A stretch of DNA of 64,000 nt, taken from the NCBI RefSeq assembly GCF_000425205.1, contig NZ_AULI01000005.1:203891-267890 (forward strand), given 5' to 3'. Below the pieces are notes generated by a model that saw only the letters and a program-made list of their open reading frames with translations, ran no database searches and was not told the origin of the DNA. The translations under genes and the position numbers were made by a program. Positions within the stretch are counted from its first letter, which is position 1. Each line of letters opens with the position of its first letter. The stretch comes from Pontibacillus halophilus JSM 076056 = DSM 19796. Lineage in GTDB: Bacteria > Bacillota > Bacilli > Bacillales > BH030062. Positions 29,319 through 39,453 of the stretch are shown here, piece by piece.

Positions 29319-30878
29319 ATGAATGAGCAGCAGAGAAAAGAACAGAACATTCTTCAGTCTGACGATGAGGCGAAGAATTTAAAGCGGATTCAAGAACTGT
29401 CCAGTGATGATCTAATCTCTCATTATTTCCAAACCACCTATGAACCTACCGCCCCTTCATTGAAAGAGGCGAAAAAACGAGGGAAGTCTGAAACAGAGGT
29501 TCACTACGATTTCACGATTCCTGAAGATATTCAGGGTATAGGGGCTCGGAAGAAGTTTCAAATTCGTACGTATGGATGTCAAATGAACGAACATGACACA
29601 GAAGTTATGGCTGGGATTCTGACAGAGATGGGGTATGAATCTACCACAGACCAGCATGAAGCAGATATTATCTTGCTGAATACGTGTGCCATCCGGGAAA
29701 ATGCAGAAAACAAAGTGTTTGGCGAATTAGGGCACCTAAAGTCGCTGAAACGGGAGAATCCAGGTTTATTACTTGGCGTTTGCGGATGCATGTCTCAAGA
29801 AGAGGCAGTTGTAAACCGCATTAAACAGAAGCATCCATTTGTAGACCTTGTATTCGGAACGCATAACATTCATCGGTTGCCTCAACTTGTGAAAGAGGCG
29901 CTGTTTAGCAAGGAAATGGTTCTTGAGGTGTGGTCTAAAGAAGGCGACATTATCGAGAATTTACCTCGTGTACGCAAGGGGAAGATAAAAGGCTGGGTTA
30001 ATATCATGTACGGATGTGACAAATTCTGTACCTATTGTATTGTACCTTATACAAGAGGGAAAGAAAGAAGTAGAGTACCGCATGATATTATCCAAGAAGT
30101 ACGCGCCATGGCTGCTGAAGGATATAAAGAAATTACACTTCTTGGCCAGAATGTAAATGCGTATGGGAAAGACTTAGACTATGAATATAGTTTAGGCGAT
30201 TTAATGGATGAATTAAGAAAGATTGATATCCCGCGTATTCGTTTTACGACGTCACATCCACGTGACTTTGATGAACGTCTAATCGAGGTGCTCTCAAAAG
30301 GTGGCAACATGTTAGATCATATTCATTTGCCGGTCCAATCTGGTAGCACTGAAGTGTTGAAGCGGATGTCTCGAAAGTATACAAGAGAGCGCTACTTGGA
30401 TTTGGTTCAACAAATTAGAGAAGCGATGCCAAACGCGACCTTAACGACAGATATCATCGTTGGCTTTCCAAATGAAACAGAAGAGCAGTTCGAGGAAACG
30501 ATGACCCTTGTTGAAGAGGTAGGATTTGAAGCAGCCTATACGTTCATTTACTCTAAAAGAGAAGGAACACCGGCTGCCAACATGGAAGATAACGTGCCGA
30601 TGGACGTGAAGAAAGCTCGTCTCAAGCGTCTCAATGAGCTTGTAAATCGTCAGTCTAAAGAGGCGATGGCGAAGTATGAAGGCGAAGTTGTTGACGTCCT
30701 TGTAGAAGGTGTAAGCAAGAACAATGATGAGGTGCTTGCTGGGTATACCGCGCGTAACAAAGTGGTGAACTTCAAAGGCCCTAAAACGGCAATTGGCCAA
30801 ATTGTACAAGTGAAAATACAAGAATCTAAAACATGGTCGCTAAATGGCGAAATGGTGGAAACTATAGAGGTGAAGTAA
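29319..30878 (+). CDS. miaB: tRNA-2-methylthio-N6-dimethylallyladenosine synthase MiaB
   Basis: 519 aa from ATG 29319 after GGAAAGGGG; an in-frame ATG at 29295 lies before that site. It contains the N-terminal methylthiotransferase domain ([12 protein letters not shown], with cluster cysteines in NTCAIRENA and GVCGCMSQ), the radical-SAM motif CDKFCTYC (near 226-233) and a C-terminal TRAM domain (about 450-515). It adds the 2-methylthio group to i6A37 of tRNAs; the i6A step is done by MiaA (43522-44463). An extended -10 TTGCTATAAT lies at 29272-29281. ymcA follows with no gap. Confidence 0.96.
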   Translation: MNEQQRKEQNILQSDDEAKNLKRIQELSSDDLISHYFQTTYEPTAPSLKEAKKRGKSETEVHYDFTIPEDIQGIGARKKFQIRTYGCQMNEHDTEVMAGILTEMGYESTTDQHEADIILLNTCAIRENAENKVFGELGHLKSLKRENPGLLLGVCGCMSQEEAVVNRIKQKHPFVDLVFGTHNIHRLPQLVKEALFSKEMVLEVWSKEGDIIENLPRVRKGKIKGWVNIMYGCDKFCTYCIVPYTRGKERSRVPHDIIQEVRAMAAEGYKEITLLGQNVNAYGKDLDYEYSLGDLMDELRKIDIPRIRFTTSHPRDFDERLIEVLSKGGNMLDHIHLPVQSGSTEVLKRMSRKYTRERYLDLVQQIREAMPNATLTTDIIVGFPNETEEQFEETMTLVEEVGFEAAYTFIYSKREGTPAANMEDNVPMDVKKARLKRLNELVNRQSKEAMAKYEGEVVDVLVEGVSKNNDEVLAGYTARNKVVNFKGPKTAIGQIVQVKIQESKTWSLNGEMVETIEVK

Positions 30879-31307
30879 ATGACCACGTATACACGTGAAG
30901 ATGTCCTAAAACATGCAGAAGAATTAGCTAAAATGCTTGCCAACACACCTGAAATTGACCGATTTAAACAGGTGGAAGCGAAACTGAATGATAACCAACG
31001 AGTCAAGAACAACATTAACCGCATCAAGTCTCTTCAGAAACAAGCGGTTAACTTTCAGCACTACGGAAAGACAGAGGCATTAAAGAAAGTAGAGAAAGAA
31101 ATCGACCGTCTTCAGGCTGAATTGGATGAAATTCCAGTTGTTTCTGAATTTAAAGAAACACAAATTACCATTAATGACTTCTTACAGCTTGTTACGGGTA
31201 CCATCTCCCGTGAAGTGACGAATGAAGTCATCCGCTCAACTGGTGGCGACTTGTTAACAGGTGAGACGGGTTCAGCACTTGGAGCAAGTTCAATAAAAGA
31301 GTCATAA
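30879..31307 (+). CDS. ymcA: YlbF/YmcA-family regulator RicA
   Basis: 142 aa, beginning on the base after the miaB stop. Com_YlbF-family helical protein (ANTPEIDRFKQVEAKLNDNQRVKNNI). In B. subtilis YmcA (RicA), YlbF and YaaT form an iron-sulfur complex. It directs RNase Y to operon mRNAs and promotes Spo0A phosphorylation, competence and biofilms. The C-terminal cysteines known to take part in cluster binding in B. subtilis are not visible in this protein, whose tail reads TGETGSALGASSIKES. Confidence 0.88.
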   Translation: MTTYTREDVLKHAEELAKMLANTPEIDRFKQVEAKLNDNQRVKNNINRIKSLQKQAVNFQHYGKTEALKKVEKEIDRLQAELDEIPVVSEFKETQITINDFLQLVTGTISREVTNEVIRSTGGDLLTGETGSALGASSIKES

Positions 31308-31316
31308 ATAGAAGGC

Positions 31317-31350
31317 AAAGAGCATCTCTTGTATGGAGGTGCTCTTTATT
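31317..31350 (+). terminator. terminator after ymcA
   Basis: AAAGAGCATCTC and GAGGTGCTCTTT (one wobble pair), then ATTTATTTTT. Confidence 0.85.
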
Positions 31351-31501
31351 TATTTTTATCATAAAAAGATTTCGTACATTTTCCTAGGCTCTTGCATAGA
31401 ATGAACTAGAAACAGAATGTTGCGACCGTATGGAATTTGGCACTTCGGACGTTTGTCTTCAATATCGATGTAAGTACTAAGAAGGAGGAGGTTGGGCTCT
31501 C

Positions 31502-32062
31502 ATGTCGTTTTTTGATCAGGAGTATCGTGAAATTATTACGAAAGCGGTCTGTGGGAAGGGACGCAAGTTTACACAATCCACTCATACAGTTACCCCGTCA
31601 CACCGCCCAACGAGTATTTTAGGATGCTGGGTCATCAACCACATCTATAACGCTAAGAAAAAAGGCGACTTTGTTGAAGTTTCAGGTAGCTACGATATCA
31701 ACGTTTGGTATTCATACAACGACAACACAAAAACAGAAGTTGTAACCGAACGAGTAACGTATAGCGATAAAGTTCATTTGTCCATTAAAGATGAGCATTG
31801 CGTAGATGAGAACTGCGAAGTCATTGCTCGTGTTGTACAACAGCCGAACTGTCTGGAGGCAAGAATTGCTCACCAAGGACACAAAATTGTTGTAGAAGTG
31901 GAACGCGAATTTATCGTTGAGGTGATAGGGGAGACAAAAATTTGTGTGAAGGTCGACCCAGACGGCTGCGTACATGAGGAAGATGATTGGGGTTACGAGC
32001 TTTCTGATGATGAATTTGCAGATGTTGATCCTGACTTCTTGGCGCAAGAAGAAGAAGAGTAG
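31502..32062 (+). CDS. cotE: spore outer coat morphogenetic protein CotE
   Basis: 186 aa. It carries the CotE signature (REIITKAVCGKGRKF, then HRPTSILGCWVINHIYNA) and the usual acidic C-terminal tail (DDEFADVDPDF then poly-Glu). CotE is recruited by SpoIVA to the forespore surface and organises the outer coat. In B. subtilis it is expressed in the mother cell from sigma-E and sigma-K promoters; the 150-base leader must hold them, but I could not assign them with confidence. Start ATG 31502 follows AAGGAGGAGG. Confidence 0.96.
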   Translation: MSFFDQEYREIITKAVCGKGRKFTQSTHTVTPSHRPTSILGCWVINHIYNAKKKGDFVEVSGSYDINVWYSYNDNTKTEVVTERVTYSDKVHLSIKDEHCVDENCEVIARVVQQPNCLEARIAHQGHKIVVEVEREFIVEVIGETKICVKVDPDGCVHEEDDWGYELSDDEFADVDPDFLAQEEEE

Positions 32063-32070
32063 ATACTTAG

Positions 32071-32099
32071 AAGGGGTGCCAATAGGTGCCTCTTTTTTA
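32071..32099 (+). terminator. terminator after cotE
   Basis: AAGGGGTGCC, AATA loop, GGTGCCTCTT with three wobble pairs at RNA level, then TTTTT. Confidence 0.7.
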
Positions 32100-32188
32100 G
32101 TGGATTGGTTGAATGTCCCTGACTGATAGGAAGGAATGTGTGTGTTATAATGTTGGGTAGACATTTTTGAACGTTTTGGAGGATCGAT

Positions 32189-34810
32189 ATGGCTAAACAA
32201 ACACCCATGATGCAGCAATATTTAAAAATTAAATCCCAATATAAGGACGCTTTTCTCTTCTTCCGTCTAGGAGACTTTTATGAAATGTTTCATGAAGATG
32301 CAACAAAAGCGGCCCAAGAACTTGAAATTACACTCACGAGTCGCGATGGAGGTGAGAATGGGCGAATTCCAATGTGCGGAGTTCCATTCCATTCCTCAAA
32401 GAACTACATCAAAACGCTGGTAGAGCGTGGATACAAAGTGGCTATTTGTGAGCAGGTGGAAGACCCGCGTGTAGCGAAAGGGGTTGTAAAGCGAGAAGTT
32501 GTGCAACTGATTACCCCAGGTACGGTTATGGAAGGCACCATGCTTGATGAAGGGGAGAATAACTTTCTTGCCGCCATTACTCCGCTAGACGAGCAGCAGT
32601 TTATTATTGCTTATAACGATTTAACAACTGGTGAGAGCAGTGTGGCTCATATACGAGATGGCTTTGACAGTGTAGTGAGTGAATTATTTAACCGTCCTGT
32701 TAAAGAGATTGTCATCCCATCATCATTAGGTGAAGAGAAAGAGACGCAGCTGACAGACCGACTTTCTGTTACGTTATCCTATGAAGACCAAGAAGAATTG
32801 CTTGAGGGGTATGCCCATTTAACAGAAGGGCTGAAGCAGGATGGGCTGAAACGAGGATTCTTCCGATTGTTCCATTATTTGCAACGTACCCAGAAGCGGT
32901 CTATGGATCATTTGAAGCCTGTTCAGTACATCGAACTTATGAACTATATGAAGCTTGATTTGTACTCAAAGAGAAACCTTGAATTAATGGAAACTTTCCG
33001 TAAAGGTGGGAAGAAGGGGAGCTTGTTATGGGTGTTAGACCACACTGTAACGGCTATGGGAGCGCGTCATCTTAAAAAATGGCTCGAACGTCCTTTGTTG
33101 AACCCAGATGATATACAGTCCCGCTATAATCAAGTGGAGGGCTTTTTAAATCAATTCTTCGAACGAGAAATGATTCGTGAAGCATTGAAATCCGTCTATG
33201 ACCTTGAGCGTTTGGCTGGACGTGTGGCTTATGGAAATGTGAATGCCCGAGACCTCATTCAGCTGAAGCAATCTCTAGCTAAGGTTCCAGAAATAAAGCA
33301 AATTCTATCAACCTTTCATTCTGAAGAGTTGAAAGGGTTAGGTAGCCATATAGAACCTCTCCAAGAAGTATATGAAATGCTTGATGAGAGTATAAAGGAT
33401 GAGCCTCCAATCTCTGTTAAAGAAGGCGATTTGATTAAAGATGGGTTTCATCCTCAACTTGATGAATACCGAGATGCAGCCCGAAATGGGAAGCAGTGGA
33501 TTGCTGAACTAGAACAGCGTGAGCGTGCTGAAACTGGCATCAAATCCTTGAAGATTGGCTATAACCGAGTGTTTGGTTATTATATCGAAGTTACAAAGGC
33601 AAATCTTCACCTTCTTCCAGAGGGTAGATATGAAAGAAAACAGACGCTAACAAATGCGGAGCGGTATATTACACCAGAATTAAAGGAAAAAGAAACGCTC
33701 ATATTAGAAGCTCAAGAGAAAAGCGTAGACCTTGAGTATGATTTGTTTATCGGAGTCCGGGACAAAGTGAAAGAATACATTCGTCCCCTACAGCAACTAG
33801 CCGAACAAATGAGTACGCTAGATGTTCTCCAAGGTTTTGCGACAGTAAGTGAAGAGAATCAGTATACACGTCCTTCCATCACACCAGACCGTTCTATAAA
33901 CGTAATTGGTGGCCGACATCCTGTAGTAGAGAAGGTCATGAAGGACGACCACTTTGTGCCAAATGATATTAAGATGCAGGAAGGAACGGATGTCTTTCTA
34001 ATCACAGGCCCGAACATGTCAGGTAAGAGTACGTACATGCGTCAAGTTGCATTGACTGCCATTATGGCCCAGATTGGATGTTTCGTACCGGCTGAATCGG
34101 CAGAACTTCCAATCTTCGACCAAGTGTTTACACGTATTGGTGCAGCAGACGACCTTGTATCTGGTCAAAGTACGTTTATGGTGGAAATGCTAGAAGCGAA
34201 CCACGCGTTAACGAAAGCGACAGAGCGTAGTTTAATTCTATTAGATGAAATTGGCCGTGGGACGAGCACCTACGATGGTATGGCGCTTGCTCAGTCTATT
34301 GTTGAGTACATTCATGAACACATTCATGCTAAAACGCTATTCTCAACACATTACCATGAGTTAACAGCGTTAGAGCAATCGCTACAGCAGTTACGAAATG
34401 TCCATGTTCGCGCTGAGGAATACGAAGGGAAAGTTGTATTCTTGCACCAAATAAAAGACGGTGCAGCAGATGAAAGCTACGGGATTCACGTTGCAAAACT
34501 AGCCCAGTTGCCAGATTCCTTATTGGCCAGGGCGGAAGAGCTTCTTCAACAGTTTGAACAAGGAAAGGACGCTCCTACTTTACAAAGAGAGGCGATGTCA
34601 CCATCTGTTCCTGAAAAGGATGACGCACAGTTATCCTTCTTCCTAGCTAAAGACCAAGAAAACGAACAGAAACTAGAAGCAGGGCAACCTGCACAGAATC
34701 AAGAAGAACACGGCGTGCTCTCAGAGCTACGTGACTTAGATTTGCTTGAACTAAACCCGATTGAAGCGATGAATGAGCTTTACCGACTTCAGAAGCAGTT
34801 AAAATCGTAA
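32189..34810 (+). CDS. mutS: DNA mismatch recognition protein MutS
   Basis: 873 aa. The mismatch-reading Phe-x-Glu motif is F30-Y31-E32 in LGDFYEMF. The ATPase has Walker [10 protein letters not shown] near 607-615 and [12 protein letters not shown] near 684-695. It ends with a Gln/Glu-rich tail and a tetramer-like C-terminus. It binds mismatches as a dimer and recruits MutL, encoded 12 bases downstream. Confidence 0.98.
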   Translation: MAKQTPMMQQYLKIKSQYKDAFLFFRLGDFYEMFHEDATKAAQELEITLTSRDGGENGRIPMCGVPFHSSKNYIKTLVERGYKVAICEQVEDPRVAKGVVKREVVQLITPGTVMEGTMLDEGENNFLAAITPLDEQQFIIAYNDLTTGESSVAHIRDGFDSVVSELFNRPVKEIVIPSSLGEEKETQLTDRLSVTLSYEDQEELLEGYAHLTEGLKQDGLKRGFFRLFHYLQRTQKRSMDHLKPVQYIELMNYMKLDLYSKRNLELMETFRKGGKKGSLLWVLDHTVTAMGARHLKKWLERPLLNPDDIQSRYNQVEGFLNQFFEREMIREALKSVYDLERLAGRVAYGNVNARDLIQLKQSLAKVPEIKQILSTFHSEELKGLGSHIEPLQEVYEMLDESIKDEPPISVKEGDLIKDGFHPQLDEYRDAARNGKQWIAELEQRERAETGIKSLKIGYNRVFGYYIEVTKANLHLLPEGRYERKQTLTNAERYITPELKEKETLILEAQEKSVDLEYDLFIGVRDKVKEYIRPLQQLAEQMSTLDVLQGFATVSEENQYTRPSITPDRSINVIGGRHPVVEKVMKDDHFVPNDIKMQEGTDVFLITGPNMSGKSTYMRQVALTAIMAQIGCFVPAESAELPIFDQVFTRIGAADDLVSGQSTFMVEMLEANHALTKATERSLILLDEIGRGTSTYDGMALAQSIVEYIHEHIHAKTLFSTHYHELTALEQSLQQLRNVHVRAEEYEGKVVFLHQIKDGAADESYGIHVAKLAQLPDSLLARAEELLQQFEQGKDAPTLQREAMSPSVPEKDDAQLSFFLAKDQENEQKLEAGQPAQNQEEHGVLSELRDLDLLELNPIEAMNELYRLQKQLKS

Positions 34811-34825
34811 GAGAGGAGGGGTATG

Positions 34826-36721
34826 ATGGCACTCATTCATCAAATGCCAGATACGCTCGCCAATAAAATTGCAGCAGGGGAAGTGGTGGAACGCCCTTCC
34901 TCTGTTGTGAAAGAGCTAACGGAAAATAGCATTGATGCTGGAAGTACGTGGGTGAAAGTTGAACTTGAAGAAGCAGGCCTTCAGAAGATTAAAATTATGG
35001 ATAACGGTAGAGGGATGGACGAAGAAGATGCTGAGAGGGCCTTTCTACGCCATGCCACTAGTAAGATTAACGATGAGGGCGATTTGTTCCGTGTGCGGAC
35101 GCTTGGCTTCCGCGGGGAAGCACTTGCAAGTATCGCGGCCGTCAGTCGACTTACGCTTAAAACTTCAACAGGAGAAGAAGCAGGCACGCTGCTTCAGCTT
35201 GAAGGTGGCGTACTAAAGCAAAAGGATAAAAGTGACGCGCGCCAAGGTACTGAAATCACGATTGATGATTTGTTCTTCAATACACCAGCTCGTCTTAAGT
35301 ATATGAAGACGATTCATACGGAACTCGGTCATGTCACAGATGTATTGAATCGAATGGCGTTATCCTATCCTTCCGTTCGATTTGAGTGCTGGCATAATGG
35401 AAAGCAGCTATTCCAAACAAGTGGACGGGGAGATTTACTTCAAGTTATCGCTCAAATATACGGAATGAATACCGCCAAGAAGATGATCCCGATTCATAAC
35501 GAAACACTCGACTTTACCATTTCCGGGTATATTGCGAAACCTGAAATCACAAGAGCTTCTAGAAACTACATTTCAACGATTATCAATGGGCGCTATATCC
35601 GAAATATGATGGTCAACCGAGCTGTTCTTGAAGGCTATCATACTTTACTGCCAATTGGCCGTCATCCTTTAGTCATCCTTGAAATCGATATGGACCCGAT
35701 GCTTGTAGATGTGAACGTCCACCCTGCTAAATTGGAAGTACGGTTTAGTAAAGATAAAGAACTTCATGAAGCCATTGTAGAAGCAGTGAAACGCGCGTTT
35801 AAACAAGAGACGCTAATTCCACAATACGAACAGCCGAACAAGGCGAAGCCGAAGGAGAAAGAAGTAAGTGTACAAGAAAGCTTCTCGTTAAAGAGTGAAC
35901 CTCAAAGCGAAAGGGTACCACGGGATTCTGTTAAGCAAAGAGACTGGAGTGAACAGGACGCGATCATCCAGGATGCACAAGAACGAGAACGAGAGGAAGC
36001 TCTTTCTCATTTGCTTTCGGTTGAACCATCGCCGACCCCTTCTCAAGCGGCGGAATCAAAGCAGGTGTATGCTCATCAAGATGTAGAGGATCACCCGCCT
36101 TCAACGGCAGAAGGGAATGTTACATCCTCTGTTGTACACCGTGTACCGACGATGTATCCAATTGGACAATTGCACGGAACGTACATCCTAGCTCAGAATG
36201 AAGAGGGACTTTACATCATTGATCAGCACGCAGCGCAGGAACGCATCAAGTATGAATTTTTCAGAGACAAGCTTGGAGCAACTGCGAATGAAGTACAAGA
36301 ACTTCTCATTCCAATAACCTTTGATTTATCGAAGCAAGAAGCGTTATTGATTGAGGAGCATAAGGATGAGTTAGAAGCGGTTGGCTTGTTCTTAGAGCCA
36401 TTTGGGGATAAGACGTATATTGTAAGAAACCACCCTCAGTGGTTCCCGAAAGGATTCGAGGAAGAAGTTATTCAAGAAATGATTGACCAGGTCTTACAAG
36501 ACCAGAAAGTAAATGTGACCAATTTACGAGAAGATGCGGCGATTCTAATGTCCTGCAAACGCTCGATTAAGGCGAATCACTATTTAAATCACCATGATAT
36601 GGCGCGATTGTTAAATGACCTGCGAGATTCAGAGGATCCATTTACGTGTCCACATGGACGACCAATTATCGTTCATTTCTCAGAGTATGAAATGGAGAAA
36701 ATGTTTAAACGAGTCATGTAG
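34826..36721 (+). CDS. mutL: DNA mismatch repair endonuclease MutL
   Basis: 631 aa from ATG 34826 (ATG 34823 sits almost on the GAGGAGGGG). N-terminal GHKL ATPase: NSIDAG, DNGRGM, RHATSKI and [11 protein letters not shown] variable, charged linker (about 335-440) leads to the C-terminal endonuclease with [12 protein letters not shown] near 466-477 and the zinc-site segments SCKRSIKA and CPHGRPI. This is the nicking type found in bacteria without MutH. Cotranscribed with mutS. Confidence 0.97.
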   Translation: MALIHQMPDTLANKIAAGEVVERPSSVVKELTENSIDAGSTWVKVELEEAGLQKIKIMDNGRGMDEEDAERAFLRHATSKINDEGDLFRVRTLGFRGEALASIAAVSRLTLKTSTGEEAGTLLQLEGGVLKQKDKSDARQGTEITIDDLFFNTPARLKYMKTIHTELGHVTDVLNRMALSYPSVRFECWHNGKQLFQTSGRGDLLQVIAQIYGMNTAKKMIPIHNETLDFTISGYIAKPEITRASRNYISTIINGRYIRNMMVNRAVLEGYHTLLPIGRHPLVILEIDMDPMLVDVNVHPAKLEVRFSKDKELHEAIVEAVKRAFKQETLIPQYEQPNKAKPKEKEVSVQESFSLKSEPQSERVPRDSVKQRDWSEQDAIIQDAQEREREEALSHLLSVEPSPTPSQAAESKQVYAHQDVEDHPPSTAEGNVTSSVVHRVPTMYPIGQLHGTYILAQNEEGLYIIDQHAAQERIKYEFFRDKLGATANEVQELLIPITFDLSKQEALLIEEHKDELEAVGLFLEPFGDKTYIVRNHPQWFPKGFEEEVIQEMIDQVLQDQKVNVTNLREDAAILMSCKRSIKANHYLNHHDMARLLNDLRDSEDPFTCPHGRPIIVHFSEYEMEKMFKRVM

Positions 36722-36760
36722 CAAATCGCTACATGACGATACATAAAAGGTGGGAGTAGG

Positions 36761-36964
36761 ATGAAACGAGAAACCCTTCATGAACGTGTCTATGCAATTA
36801 AGTATCTTCTTAGTACAGGCGAGTTGAAAGAAAGTGACTTGAGCGACTCCATTATAAGGGACCTTGAACGTGTGAAAACAAGTAGAGACGGGATTGTTGA
36901 AGAAGAAAGCGTTTCTGATGAACTAAGAAGTTTAGTAGAGAAGACGCTTGATGTAGAACACTAA
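36761..36964 (+). CDS. hypothetical 67-aa protein
   Basis: 67 aa, starting after AAGGTGGGAG 39 bases behind mutL and ending 29 bases before the acetyltransferase gene. It is highly charged and helical in appearance (ETLHERVYAIKYLLSTGELKESDL). No membrane segment and no family that I recognise. Codon use resembles its neighbours and the ribosome site is good, so it is likely real. Being on the mutL side with no terminator between, it may be cotranscribed with mutSL. Confidence 0.65.
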   Translation: MKRETLHERVYAIKYLLSTGELKESDLSDSIIRDLERVKTSRDGIVEEESVSDELRSLVEKTLDVEH

Positions 36965-36993
36965 TAGGGCTTCATATTAAAGGAGAGGGTACA

Positions 36994-37827
36994 GTGTCTG
37001 AGATAATCCAACAGACTTCAAAACCAAGGACGAGGAGCACGATGAAGCAGGAGTTCCGGAAGCTCGGTTTGAAGGAAGGCTCGACTGTAATCGTCCATTC
37101 TTCCTTGTCGTCCCTAGGATGGGTTGTAGGTGGTGCGGTGGCAGTTGTTCAGGCACTAATGGATGTAGTAGAAGAGACGGGAACAATCGTCATGCCGACT
37201 CATACAGCTGAGCTCTCAGATCCATCCGAGTGGGCAAATCCGCCTGTTCCTGAATCTTGGTGGGCTACAATCCGAGAAGAAATGCCAGCCTTTCATCCAA
37301 GCTACACTCCAACATTCTATATGGGGAAGATAGCAGAAACGTTTCGGACGTTTCCAGGCGTTGTGAGAAGCAATCACCCGTTCGTTTCATTTGCAGCATG
37401 GGGTAAGCTTTCCGAGGACATAACAATGGACCATTCATTGTCATACGGGTTAGGGGAAGATTCTCCACTCGGGCGATTGTATGAATATGATGGGCAAGTC
37501 CTATTACTAGGTGTAGGCTATGATAACAATACATCGTTTCATTTAGGTGAACATCATGCTCCTCACCAGCAACAAATTGTCAGAAGCGCGCCGATTGAAG
37601 TAAGAGGTCAGCGTGTGTGGAAACGCTATGCAGATATCGAGTATAAGGACGAGTTGTTCGTACAAATTGGACAAGACTTTGAAGAGCATCACCAAGTTCG
37701 AACAGGGATGGTAGGCTCAGCCACAACTAAGCTCTTTGGTGCAAGAGATGCAGTTGATTTCTGCCAAAGTTGGTTGCGTGAGAAAGATGAGATGACTATA
37801 AAGAGGTTAATTGAACTAGAATCCTAA
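36994..37827 (+). CDS. AAC(3)-family aminoglycoside N-acetyltransferase-like protein
   Basis: 277 aa, starting at GTG 36994 behind AAAGGAGAGG. It matches the antibiotic_NAT (AAC(3)/YokD) fold: VIVHSSLSSLGWVVGGAVAVVQAL (in parts, near residues 31-54), MPTHTAELSDPSEW, RSNHPFVSFAAWG and GVGYDNNTSFHLGEHHA. The family moves acetyl from acetyl-CoA to the 3-amino group of 2-deoxystreptamine aminoglycosides. Many chromosomal bacillus copies, such as YokD, have unclear natural substrates, so resistance cannot be assumed. It has its own terminator. Confidence 0.85.
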   Translation: MSEIIQQTSKPRTRSTMKQEFRKLGLKEGSTVIVHSSLSSLGWVVGGAVAVVQALMDVVEETGTIVMPTHTAELSDPSEWANPPVPESWWATIREEMPAFHPSYTPTFYMGKIAETFRTFPGVVRSNHPFVSFAAWGKLSEDITMDHSLSYGLGEDSPLGRLYEYDGQVLLLGVGYDNNTSFHLGEHHAPHQQQIVRSAPIEVRGQRVWKRYADIEYKDELFVQIGQDFEEHHQVRTGMVGSATTKLFGARDAVDFCQSWLREKDEMTIKRLIELES

Positions 37828-37832
37828 GCAAT

Positions 37833-37866
37833 AAGGGGACTCCTGTCACAAGGGGTCCCCTTTTAT
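37833..37866 (+). terminator. terminator after the AAC(3)-like gene
   Basis: AAGGGGAC-TCC and GGG-GTCCCCTT stem followed by TTATTT. Confidence 0.85.
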
Positions 37867-38015
37867 TTGTCTTAAAGTGATTCCGTTTTCCTGGCAATTT
37901 CAAAGTTTATGTGGTTAATAAATCCTAAAAAACGAGGTTAATCTATAAACCTTTCATACAAAAGTCCGATAATAAGAGGTGGATAAAGTAGTATAAATAC
38001 ATACAAATAGGAGAA

Positions 38016-39380
38016 ATGAAAGTGAATATAATCAAATGGAGTATGAAAGTTATAGGTATTCTGTCTGTGTTAGGTGTAGTCGCATATAACGTCATTGAAG
38101 GAGAGGAAATCTTAACGATACATGAGGAGTCTTCTTCTTGTATTAGTTTGTGTGGTTCTACTCCTGAAGATGAGGCCATTGTCTCAATCGTAGTACCAGA
38201 TCAGTATCGCGATATAGAAGAGAGTTTATACAACGAGCTCCCAGAGAAAAATGTGATGAACCGTGACCACAACGAAACGGGCGTTACTGACCGAACAACA
38301 GCCATGATTGAACCCGAAACGCTATCCACAGCCACGAAGCCCACAACCCCTGCCACTGTCATTACTGGTGAGAACGACAAGATGAAGACGCTAATGAGTA
38401 AACACTTGAAACTCCAAGGATTTACAGTGAAACTAGAAGTATCTGCACCAAGTCAAGAGACCCCTCCAACGACAACGAACGGCATTTCCGTTACACCAAA
38501 TGAAGCTCAACTACAACAACTCACGAACGACAATACTAAAGACGATTATCCCCGCTATGTGGAAGCGATGCAGCAAGCCATCCACGAATACGATACAGAA
38601 AAGAATGTGTGGATGTGGAAATCAGAACCGGTTACGGAGGAAGCACAAGAAACGATCGTATTTCTTGCAGAACAACATGTTACCCACCTCTACCTAAGAT
38701 TTGACCCGCACGTTTCAACAGAAGACTATGAAACATTTATCACATTAGCAAACGAACAGGAAATAACTGTGCATGCGCTAATGGGGAGCCCTTTATGGGG
38801 GACGAGTGAACGAAGTGATGATGCTCATAAACGAGTGAACCTTGTCGCTACTTATAACAGCAAAGTGAGTGAAAAGGCACAATTTGTAGGAATTCACTTT
38901 GACGTCGAACCGTATTCACTAGACCAATGGGATGTAAATAAGAAGGAAGCAATCAAAGAATGGCGTCAAGCGGCTGAGAGCTATGTGCCTTATGCAAGAG
39001 AGCGAGGATTTGTGGTTGGGAGTGCGCTTCCTTTCTGGTTAGATAATAAGGAAGTCAGTCAGTACGACCCAGAACTTTATAAAGACTTTATTGATTTAAA
39101 TGATTATGTTTCGATTATGGCTTATCGAGATACGGCACTAGGTTCAAATAGTATTACGAGTATTGCAGACGGAGAAGTAGCATACGGAGGACGTGAGAAA
39201 GTGGAGATTGGGATTGAGCTTAAACCTTATAAAGTAGACTACGTATCCTTTAGTGGAAAGAGTCTAACAGAAACTGAATTGGAAACTGCGAAAGTCCGTC
39301 GTTACTTTGTAGAAGCCGAAGCAGCAGGGCTTAAGGGAATTACCATTCACGATTACACAGAATGGAAGAATAAACAATAG
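38016..39380 (+). CDS. membrane-anchored extracellular protein with TIM-barrel-like domain, unknown
   Basis: 454 aa. One hydrophobic helix at residues 8-26 (signal anchor or uncleaved signal) is followed by an external linker rich in Thr, Pro and Glu (about 60-170). A C-terminal domain (about 190-450) has the strand pattern of a (beta/alpha) barrel: THLYLRFD, TVHALMGS, FVGIHFDVEPY, VVGSALPFW, VSIMAYRD, EIGIELKPY, GITIHDYTEW. Asp296 and Glu298 in FDVEPY resemble the acid pair of glycoside hydrolases. I recognise no named family. It is monocistronic, faces ppc, and shares a bidirectional terminator with it. Confidence 0.75.
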   Translation: MKVNIIKWSMKVIGILSVLGVVAYNVIEGEEILTIHEESSSCISLCGSTPEDEAIVSIVVPDQYRDIEESLYNELPEKNVMNRDHNETGVTDRTTAMIEPETLSTATKPTTPATVITGENDKMKTLMSKHLKLQGFTVKLEVSAPSQETPPTTTNGISVTPNEAQLQQLTNDNTKDDYPRYVEAMQQAIHEYDTEKNVWMWKSEPVTEEAQETIVFLAEQHVTHLYLRFDPHVSTEDYETFITLANEQEITVHALMGSPLWGTSERSDDAHKRVNLVATYNSKVSEKAQFVGIHFDVEPYSLDQWDVNKKEAIKEWRQAAESYVPYARERGFVVGSALPFWLDNKEVSQYDPELYKDFIDLNDYVSIMAYRDTALGSNSITSIADGEVAYGGREKVEIGIELKPYKVDYVSFSGKSLTETELETAKVRRYFVEAEAAGLKGITIHDYTEWKNKQ

Positions 39381-39399
39381 CCAGAAGCTTAATAAAATG

Positions 39400-39442
39400 A
39401 AGAACAACCCCAGTCTCTACTAGGAGATTGGGGTTGTTCTTT
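39400..39442. terminator. bidirectional terminator between the barrel gene and ppc
   Basis: AAGAACAACCCCAGTCTC pairs with GAGATTGGGGTTGTTCTT (one wobble) around a short loop. A and T runs on both sides serve both strands. Confidence 0.9.
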
Positions 39443-39453
39443 AGAAGGGAGCA

